From NCBI RefSeq assembly GCF_040958095.1, contig NC_091188.1, forward strand, positions 4,131,360 through 4,195,359: a stretch of 64,000 nt of DNA. Reading direction: 5' to 3'. Numbering within the stretch: position 1 is the stretch's first letter; the number at the start of each line of letters is the position of its first letter. Source of the DNA: Procambarus clarkii. Taxonomy: Eukaryota > Arthropoda > Malacostraca > Decapoda > Cambaridae. The notes under the pieces are model-generated. The model made no database searches, was not told the DNA's origin, and was given only the letters and a program-made list of their open reading frames with translations. This document shows, one piece after another, positions 59,601 through 64,000 of the stretch. Position numbers and translations under genes: made by a program.

Positions 59601-61712
59601 GCCCGAAACGCTACGCGTACTAGTGGCTGTACAAGAATGTAACAACTCTTGTATATATCTCAAAAAAAAAAAAGTATATATAAACTTAGTATAAACTCTT
59701 AGCTCAAGTCGAACAACATTGGTAACAAAGTCTGATGGACTTGTTCGACGAAACATAAGTATGCACATCCTCTTATAAGTTAGTGTGTCGATAAATGGAT
59801 TGACCGGTGCCTCTGGTCTATGAAATTTAGTTGGAGTTCTTTGTATATTATTGTCCTCTGGTGTGCTTACCTGACAGTGTTTATCCAACAGTAACCAAGA
59901 GAAAGTGAGGTCTAGTTCTTCATGCCCAGCCATCTCGCCTTGTACCAAGTGTGTTTTGTTTTACCTTTCCTGGCGTTTGAATGCTTTGTCGTATCTGACA
60001 AAGTTATGGAAGGCGGTGACTTCCACCACTATCTTTTTTTCCTTCAGTGTATTCCACTTGTCGTCCACCTATACAGCTTCAACTTACATCCTCTTCCAAT
60101 ACTTTCCCTTAATTAAAGAGAGGCTTATCTATTCCCTTAATTTATTGTGTGTAATGATCATATCTCCTCTGTTCTTTCTTCTAGGGTTGTGATATTTAGT
60201 TCTCGTAACCCACTATAGTAGCCAAGTCGACCTGAACTCTGACACTAATCTTGTTGCAAACACTTCCACATTACTGAGTTTAGTTTTGTGATTCACTAGT
60301 ATGTATTCCGGTATCGGCCTCACACAGGCTGTATAGACTGTATTAAAAGTATCCTTATTTACATTTTTAAATTTAGTAGTTTTAATGATTGGCAGCTTCC
60401 CATATGCTGCCCATGTTACCATGTTTATATGTGGCTCTGGTGCGACTGTTGGAACTATATCCAGTCCCAAATTTCTCAGATTCTTGCAATTGCCTTACTT
60501 ATGATGTAATTGCTCTGATCTCTAATCTCACTTTCCAATTTTCATTACCTTACACTTATTGGAACCGATCTATAACAACTCTGTCTGCCTACTGTTGAAG
60601 TTTAGCAAGCGCAGTTGCATATGGGAGACATTTACAATTAACTGTCAAGTCTGATGTCGGTGTGATGAATGTATGAGAATACAGACGGTAGGAAGTAACT
60701 GTGCTTGGAGGGTGGAAGAACAATACAGATGGGCCGTGATCACTACAAAGGATTAGTATCAGGGAGTGACCACATGTCGCAAAAGTTAGTACTAGTTAGA
60801 CGAAGATATCAAAAATAAGGGAATCTACCTATCATGAATATTTTTTAAATTATGACAAGAGAAAGAAGCGGGCGAACCTTGATGTCAATGGTGTGGATCT
60901 TGGCAGTGTCGGGGGTGAAGGAGACCAGGCAGCGGCCGCCGCCCAGCACCTGAACATGGTTGGGCACCTCGCCGTCATTGATGCTGATCTCTAGCTGACC
61001 CTCGCCCGCCTGCGACGCGTCCACTGTATGGCAACATTAACTCTTTTACCGCTAGGCTATAGCTCAAATTTTTAATTCCAAGTTCCGGTACAGAATACAA
61101 TTTTCAATCCGCTAAAATAAAATATTATATACAAAACATTATTGAATATCTACGTCAAGTTACGAAATGTCAGTGAAGGCGGAAGCCAGTAAGAAGGAGC
61201 TGACCTCTGAACTGGCAGGGTTGCCCCACCACGCCGTTGGGCACGTCGGACACCCGGATGAGTCCCGCGTCGTATGCCTTAGCGATGAAGGGCGAACCCT
61301 GCACCTTCTGCCCGGCCACAGCCACGTCTACCACATACGACCCCACTTCCGTTGTCACGAACGCTACGCGATACACATTCTCGCCGCTCTCCGTCAGCTG
61401 GTAAGATACCGGACGCTTGGCCGGGCCTGCTCACGGGGGAATAACGAACAACAAATTAACAAAATACTAAACATTATTGATAAATTTACAACTAGTACAC
61501 TAGTAACATTTTCATTTGTAAATCGCTTGTCTTTAACAGATATTAAGTGGAAGACTTACTGACTATGTGGACCTGAATGTCCTCCTTGGAGACGTTGGCA
61601 GCCGAGATGTCAAAGGCTGAGAGTTGTCCAGCAGGGAAGTGTTTGATGGTGTCCCCGAGCACCGCCACGCGCGCCCCGCCGCCCTCCATCACCTCCACGC
61701 TCCACGGCGACC
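34634..61712 (-). CDS. FLN: Filamin (cheerio-like actin cross-linker), C-terminal 19 repeats, partial gene
   Basis: Filamins are dimeric cytoplasmic proteins that cross-link actin and bind membrane receptors through Ig-like repeats. Twenty-eight exons, 61712 down to 34634 (listed singly below), give 5,453 nt, or 1,816 complete residues, all joined in phase. Nineteen complete ~95-residue filamin repeats (F1-F19) are seen, with recurring VDASQAG, F.P.E.G.H and VPGSPF signatures. The preceding partial repeat and the N-terminal calponin-homology pair lie beyond the right edge. The C-terminal repeat F19 is the expected dimerisation domain, and a 50-residue Gly/Tyr-rich tail ending MSWRGSQAQL follows. 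F12 and F16 have degenerate GSP motifs (QGGPLEV, DMPVHG). No obvious unstructured hinge was seen. Family identification is secure; the orthologue class is inferred. Confidence 0.96.
34858..34924. repeat. (TA)n/(CA)n microsatellite in the last filamin intron
   Basis: Two TA runs and a CA run directly after the donor of exon 34934-35115. Confidence 0.95.
34934..35115 (-). CDS. FLN: Filamin exon (F19, dimerisation repeat)
   Basis: AFRVEMQRESQKDRTILCKY, VPGSPFIVMIFDTQDELN, RYMA. The donor is followed within 20 nt by CA/TA microsatellite. Confidence 0.93.
35240..35360 (-). CDS. FLN: Filamin exon (F19 start)
   Basis: VRVYGPGIEHGVLASYQSRF to LTVRIRGPK. Confidence 0.92.
35535..35633 (-). CDS. FLN: Filamin exon (F18 end)
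   Basis: EPGRHALSVRYEGEHVPGSP, YTLKVAGAPDPSK. Confidence 0.92.
36369..37250 (-). CDS. FLN: Filamin exon (F15 end to F18), 882 bp
   Basis: VTYVPHEVGIFDVRVQWNKR through RLIGGWASLQDAEGRLEL, DHTRVTLRGHGLTAARCG and ASRVVCSGEGLRHG to TFTLNIRPQ. By far the largest exon of the gene, 294 codons in phase 0. Confidence 0.96.
37455..37661 (-). CDS. FLN: Filamin exon (F14 end, F15 start)
   Basis: VPGSPLTVEVGESGLASVKG, VARVNVRKQDEGLYQ. Confidence 0.93.
37867..38033 (-). CDS. FLN: Filamin exon (F14 middle)
   Basis: DKSEAGIADLEVQVVAPSG to QYRVAFLYGGEE. Confidence 0.92.
38150..38530 (-). CDS. FLN: Filamin exon (F12 end, F13, F14 start)
   Basis: GPLEVSVRNPATGHAVTATG, VKGSPFQCTAYDASKVVL, AVGEPCLFK. Donor AAAT|GTAAGT. 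Confidence 0.93.
38806..38843 (+). repeat. (GT)n microsatellite in filamin intron
   Basis: About 19 units followed by AT-rich sequence. Confidence 0.95.
38941..39102 (-). CDS. FLN: Filamin exon (F12 middle)
   Basis: AGRGTLSVGVRAAGQDVKH to DIRYNGVPVQG. Confidence 0.92.
39581..39734 (-). CDS. FLN: Filamin exon (F11 end, F12 start)
   Basis: VGSYGVAVLHQGAPITGTPY to HECALKVDAS. Its donor (CTCAG|GTCAGTCAC) is repeated twice more just downstream. Confidence 0.9.
40152..40307 (-). CDS. FLN: Filamin exon (F11 middle)
   Basis: VVTGSTASFTVDTKGLDGEL to SGLHRAEYRADQ. Confidence 0.92.
40424..40530 (-). CDS. FLN: Filamin exon (F10 end, F11 start)
   Basis: GSPFKCDVRELEPREVRHL to VTAKGDGLKQ. Confidence 0.91.
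40693..40891 (-). CDS. FLN: Filamin exon (F10 middle)
   Basis: VNRPVTFTVDASQAGEGTLE to VNITFNEEDVLG. Confidence 0.93.
42077..42280 (-). CDS. FLN: Filamin exon (F9 end, F10 start)
   Basis: VTSPSGAHVPVKLCGELPKK, VGGSPFTCNIYDV, VTGLDHSK. Confidence 0.93.
42409..42548 (-). CDS. FLN: Filamin exon (F8 last strand, F9 start)
   Basis: GSPFKCRVSDSSQVVVSGAG to ADVTDCLVQ. First exon shared by both predicted isoforms. Confidence 0.92.
42760..43200 (+). pseudogene. Degraded LINE RNase H fragment in filamin intron
   Basis: RDSQSALLVLKAHSS (second catalytic Asp block), then FLWIPMHVSISKHDTVDLLA (the family's W.P.H.GI..N..VD.LA block) with a frameshift. Antisense to filamin. Confidence 0.6.
43456..43516 (-). 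CDS. FLN: Alternative filamin first coding exon (short isoform)
   Basis: An ATG in good context (A at -3) opens MFKSLVRRLSQTDLPG..PLH and ends CACG at a consensus donor GTAAGT. The end phase (one base, G) equals that of the upstream long-isoform exon, so it joins in frame to GSPFKC in 42409-42548. The predicted short protein has 1,115 residues with repeats F9-F19 and the tail, and no actin-binding domain. Drosophila cheerio also makes a short C-terminal filamin (established), which supports the reading. The residue content matches no filamin repeat, as expected for an isoform-specific leader. Confidence 0.65.
43577..43581 (-). promoter_or_regulatory. Candidate TATA box for short filamin transcript
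   Basis: On the minus strand, GGGTATAAGTG lies about 60 nt upstream of the alternative ATG. That leaves room for a start site ~30 nt downstream and a short 5' UTR. A second TATA-like gatatatag sits at about 43537-43545. Confidence 0.4.
44960..45133 (-). CDS. FLN: Filamin exon (F8 middle, long isoform only)
   Basis: DASQAGAGNLEIIVSVNGR to LSVKFNGLPVPG. Its end phase is the same as that of the alternative first exon 43456-43516, and both can join exon 42409-42548. Confidence 0.93.
45215..45325. repeat. Short dispersed inverted repeat
   Basis: 'acatctgaaaataaa' and 'tttgttttcagatgtgtgg' flank 'atttcggtccatcttggacc'. In a filamin intron. Confidence 0.5.
45461..45598 (-). CDS. FLN: Filamin exon (F7 end, F8 start)
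   Basis: DHSVEVRVAGMLVPGSPFLV, ATGIVAKPVYFS. Confidence 0.92.
45905..46022 (-). CDS. FLN: Filamin exon (F7 middle)
   Basis: ASEEQLEVKVLSPSRQNLEP to LLVEYTPTEVG. Confidence 0.92.
46252..46529 (-). CDS. FLN: Filamin exon (F6 end, F7 start)
   Basis: ETNNAGPGNLEVTVNNGQV, VPGSPFSCEVVDVSRVTV, LPATFTVDSQ. Confidence 0.94.
46712..46933 (-). CDS. FLN: Filamin exon (F5 end, F6 start)
   Basis: PNGLTVASQIRDNGDHTFRV, IPGSPFSCKVYDV, GMVAKPVTFL. Confidence 0.93.
46934..48672 (-). other. Filamin 9.6-kb intron, proximal part
   Basis: No exon recognised, no known repeat identified. Confidence 0.5.
48673..50682. repeat. Large inverted repeat (0.9-kb arms, ~217-bp spacer)
   Basis: Arm 48673-49569 is the reverse complement of 49787-50682. 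I saw one base difference (cat/cac near 49306) and a one-base homopolymer difference. The same 41-codon frame (MKFSFSNLLLGRITPP...) starts at 49447 and, inverted, at 49909. No target duplication or transposase was seen. Confidence 0.93.
50683..51790 (-). other. Filamin intron sequence with purine-rich tract
   Basis: A G/A-rich block at about 50810-50935 (gga/gag runs) gives antiparallel pseudo-ORFs. No gene. Confidence 0.6.
51790..52110 (-). pseudogene. Degraded LINE RT fragment
   Basis: MNELTFCQVFERLIRRIVRE resembles the 'SK..ERLI...L' block at the RT N-terminus, followed by stops. Short, so only moderately supported. Confidence 0.45.
53512..53670 (+). repeat. (CA)n microsatellite with CG interruptions
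   Basis: About 75 dinucleotide units; gives spurious Cys-Val and Thr-His frames. Confidence 0.97.
55490..56090 (+). pseudogene. Degraded LINE RT in filamin intron
   Basis: AVGSDITLE, a stop-broken central part, FMDLKKAFERVPY (RT motif A) at 55875-55910, and LPVGVPQGLVLTP (motif B' block) at 56043-56085. Antisense to filamin. Confidence 0.65.
56095..56228. repeat. GC-rich hairpin followed by 'cagtactaa' tandem
   Basis: gttacccggccagcac and ggtgctggccgggtaac pair over a 7-nt spacer. Then 'agtaccagtactaac' repeats, itself nearly palindromic. Confidence 0.85.
56525..56654 (-). CDS. FLN: Filamin exon (F5 start)
   Basis: VQADPNRIVVSGQSLAATAV to VEDVEVSVEG. It is followed by the 9.6-kb intron. 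Confidence 0.91.
57275..57371 (-). CDS. FLN: Filamin exon (F4 end)
   Basis: FAVSFVPLEAIDHSINISFN, VQGSPFVAK. Confidence 0.92.
58075..58171 (-). CDS. FLN: Filamin exon (F4 middle)
   Basis: VDASEAGEGNLEISISAAGR to VHPQGSA, donor CCAG|GTAGG. Confidence 0.9.
58319..58540 (-). CDS. FLN: Filamin exon (F3 end, F4 start)
   Basis: PSHTTLPVRVSGSVRAGFIA, SGTPFTCKVYDASK, GAIGKSLQFV. Confidence 0.93.
58744..58912 (-). CDS. FLN: Filamin exon (F2 end, F3 start)
   Basis: FNGETVRGCPFECRVADTSR to GGGSAELTVTVK. Too short to stand out as an ORF, but splice sites and phase are clear. Confidence 0.92.
59598..59665 (+). repeat. Short copy of the 'cccgaaacgct' element
   Basis: 'gcccgaaacgctacgcgtac' / 'tagtggct' matches 62135-62165 and, inverted, 11045-11075. 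Confidence 0.55.
59905..60600 (-). pseudogene. Degraded CR1-like LINE C-terminal region
   Basis: On the minus strand NTVYTACVRPIPEYILVNHK, then TKLSNVEVFATRLVSEFRS: the connection region after the RT of the same family as 17430 and 21276. In a filamin intron. Confidence 0.6.
60878..61023 (-). CDS. FLN: Filamin exon (F2 middle)
   Basis: VDASQAGEGQLEISINDGEV to SFTPDTAKIHTIDIK. Confidence 0.93.
61205..61426 (-). CDS. FLN: Filamin exon (F1 end, F2 start)
   Basis: PAKRPVSYQLTESGENVYRV, VQGSPFIAKAYDA, to GVVGQPCQFR. Confidence 0.93.
61560..61712 (-). CDS. FLN: Filamin exon (preceding repeat end, F1 start)
   Basis: GSPWSVEVMEGGGARVAV to NVSKEDIQVHIV. It opens with the last strand of a repeat whose start is outside the window. 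Confidence 0.9.
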
Positions 61713-62134
61713 CTGCAACACTTACAATTATACCACTCTCTTCTTAACAACAAAAAATAATAATTGTAATAATACTAGCAGTAGTTTGCCTAGTGATGAT
61801 AACAGTGGTAGTTGAGAAATAACAGTAGCAGTAGTAATGACAGTAGTCGCAATGTTTACCAACATAAAGCGACACATTATAGAAGACAGGAGACAATAAA
61901 TAACTTGAAGTAACAAATCGATGAGCCACAGATCAGCACCTTACACGTTCCTCAACCCGTTAAAAGATCATGAGAATTATAGATAGGCTTGTTGGCCGCC
62001 ATACAAGGCGGCGGCTACCACATTCCAACCTTTCCGCCTCCGCCCACAGGAGCGGTATAGTGTCCGTAATAAACTATTTAAAATATAAATTACACTCCCA
62101 GACTCTTCTGGGAGTTTCGGGCATCTTCTGATGC

Positions 62135-62270
62135 CCGAAACGCTTTGCGTAATAGTGGCTTTAGGCATTGTATGTACTAGCTCTACCTATAAGTCAACCA
62201 ATCTTTGTAAAAATTTCTTGTATGTATGTACCTTACCTAAATAAACATTTATTTTATTTATTATTTATTC
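62135..62270 (+). mobile_element. Retroposon 3' end, 'cccgaaacgctttgcgtaat' family
   Basis: 'gcccgaaacgctttgcgtaa', 'tagtggctttaggcattgta' and a 'ttgtatgtatgtaccttacc' plus 'taaataaaca' tail. The related inverted copy interrupts the RT at 10931-11310. Confidence 0.65.
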
Positions 62271-62550
62271 TCCACCACGAGGGCGTGAACGGGCGACCAT
62301 GCTGCTATCACACCAGGCGTGGTGCTGCTATCACACCAGGCGTGGTGTTGCCATCTGCTCATACCCGGGGGAATATGGCACATCACCTCAAAACTCAGCA
62401 GTTGGCTAAAAACCTTAGTAACTTTAGTTAATACCTAACTTTATGGTATCTTTGCAATAGTTACAGATACAATATATATATCGCGATCGATTGAAAGGTA
62501 ACAGGATTTTCAGTATAATCAAATTTGTGTAAATGAAACAATTTTAGCCT

Positions 62551-62703
62551 AACATTTTAAAAGCACTACGATCTCCTTCTGTGGTTCAAAAATCTCCGAA
62601 CTGTATGTTTGACAAATCTTTCACCCTGTCCATGGAGGACAGAAGAAAATGTATATATGCTAGTTAACATTGTAAATGTGTAGCCACGTCTGTGGTAGAA
62701 AAT
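62551..62703 (+). repeat. Dispersed repeat, copy 2
   Basis: Same sequence block as 18681-18845, again ending in an A-rich run. Confidence 0.75.
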
Positions 62704-63190
62704 AATAATAAAAACAAAGTACTAACTAAACATGTAACCCCCTAAATATGTGCTGACGTTCCACATATTTCTAAACTCAAGAGTCGTATTAATGCTAGTG
62801 TAGGCTGCACAATTATGTTAAAAAAAATTACAAGATATCACACAAAAGATCAAACTTTAACATTAAGCAAATATTGTTGTTAAGGAAGTATAATTAGGAC
62901 ACGTTTCCTGGAATACAAGCAGACTTATTTAGTTCGGCTTCTGCTGTTGTATAGTTAGCTTACAATTTCCAGCGAGAATATTGGCATTTACAGGTGCATT
63001 CCGTCACGAAATTTCTCCGTCGACGGTTCCCACCATTACAAAGTTCCATTACATGTTAGAGCGGCAAGTGTAATCGTTTCCCTCAAGTTTGGGGGAAAAG
63101 CATGAAAGTTCAGAGAGGATGCAAAAAGCAGATTACTATGTCATTGTAGTTAATAATAGATATCATTTTGTGAGACTATCTTCTCTTATT

Positions 63191-63442
63191 GAGGTTATCT
63201 TGAGATGATTTCGGGGCTTAGCGTCCCCGCGGCCCGGTCCTCGACCAGGTCTCCTTTTTGTTACCCACTCCCCAGGAACCAGCCCGTAGCAGCTGTCTAA
63301 CTCCCAGGTACCTATTTACTGCTAGGTGACAGGGATATCAGGGTGAAAGAAACTGCCCATTTGTTTCCACTTCCACCGGGGATCGAACCCGGAACCTCAG
63401 GACTACGAATCCCGAGCGCTGTCCACTCAGCTGTCAGGCCCC
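63191..63442 (-). repeat. tRNA-derived SINE, family A
   Basis: Reverse-complement counterpart of 23741-23993 over nearly the full length, with B box GGGTTCGATCCC on the minus strand. Confidence 0.85.
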
Positions 63443-63578
63443 AGATAACATCACGATAACAATGTCGACATACAGGTAGTTATAGTCTTAAGAATACACT
63501 ATTATTGTATTTTGGTTTATATATTTGTTGCATGATAACCTCTCGCTCCCCTCAGACCCCCCTAGCCTAGTAAGGAGA

Positions 63579-63675
63579 ATTCACATGAACAAATCCACAA
63601 GGGCCGTGACGAGGATTCGAACCTACGTCCGAGAGCATCCCAGACGCTGCCTTAATCGACTGCGCTACGACATGG
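63579..63675 (-). repeat. tRNA-derived SINE head
   Basis: Second copy of the 5371-5464 family: A box TAGCGCAGTCGA, B box GGTTCGAATCC on the minus strand. Confidence 0.75.
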
Positions 63676-63790
63676 TATAACAATTGCAACCAGAAATTCT
63701 ACCGAATTTATTTTATGCATGCATTTGATGCATCACGCTATTGTGATTTCTGTGGGTAGAGAATTCACACTTATGCTTGCTGGTGTTTTT

Positions 63791-63979
63791 CGATTGTATT
63801 TAACGGTTTCACCCTGACGATTGTATTTAACGGTTTCACCCTGACGATTGTATTTAACGGTTTCACCCTGACGATTGTATTTAACGGTTTCACCCTGACG
63901 ATTGTATTTAACGGTTTCACCCTGACGATTGTATTTAACGGTTTCACCCTGACGATTGTATTTAACGGTTTCACCCTGA
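63791..63979. repeat. 27-bp minisatellite, seven units
   Basis: The unit is gattgtatttaacggtttca plus ccctgac, essentially identical between copies. Open on the minus strand by unit length alone. Confidence 0.97.
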
Positions 63980-64000
63980 ACAATACCGTTCGGATTCTCT

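Noticed and set aside
61713..64000. Next upstream filamin exon
   Set aside because: Searched the minus strand for a VPG-ending exon with a one-base phase; only SINEs, retroposon ends and a minisatellite were recognised.

Overview
The window is nuclear DNA of an animal, most likely a decapod crustacean (crayfish, lobster or shrimp type). The genes have short coding exons with GT/AG introns, the intergenic DNA is AT-rich and full of microsatellites, and arthropod telomere-type TTAGG runs occur inside a transposon. The repeats (tRNA-derived SINEs, CR1/Jockey-like LINE 3' ends ending in 'aactaggtgagtac' plus CA runs, palindromic MITEs) match families I know from decapod genomes. The taxon call is inference. 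Nothing prokaryotic is present: no operons, no CRISPR.

Layout. (1) 886-5962, minus strand: the first six coding exons (480 codons) of the spliceosomal core protein PRPF8; the rest lies beyond the left edge. (2) 5963-24013: about 18 kb without a recognisable gene, made of LINE and SINE fragments, a possible LTR, hairpins, GC-rich blocks and a GT microsatellite of about 1,030 bp. (3) 24014-31172, plus strand: a complete nine-exon BTB-BACK-Kelch (kelch-like) gene of 589 codons, presumably a CUL3 substrate adaptor. (4) 31173-34195: the convergent intergenic region, with a decayed LINE RNase H remnant and a 24-bp minisatellite (23 units). (5) 34634-61712, minus strand: 28 coding exons of a filamin (fly cheerio type), with 19 full Ig-like filamin repeats and the C-terminal tail. 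The N-terminal actin-binding domain must lie right of the window. (6) 61713-64000: upstream filamin intron sequence, with SINEs and a 27-bp minisatellite.

All exon junctions of the three genes were checked for reading phase by hand and join in frame. The main finds are in filamin. A separate first exon at 43456-43516 starts with its own ATG, has a consensus donor and joins in phase to exon 14, which predicts a short filamin of 1,115 residues with 11 repeats. The filamin UGA stop is followed in the same frame by 145 more open codons, which suggests readthrough or an alternative C-terminus. A 9.6-kb filamin intron holds a 2-kb inverted repeat with nearly identical 0.9-kb arms.

The three genes have no obvious joint pathway: PRPF8 acts in nuclear splicing, the kelch-like protein in ubiquitination, and filamin in cross-linking actin. 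Their proximity looks incidental.
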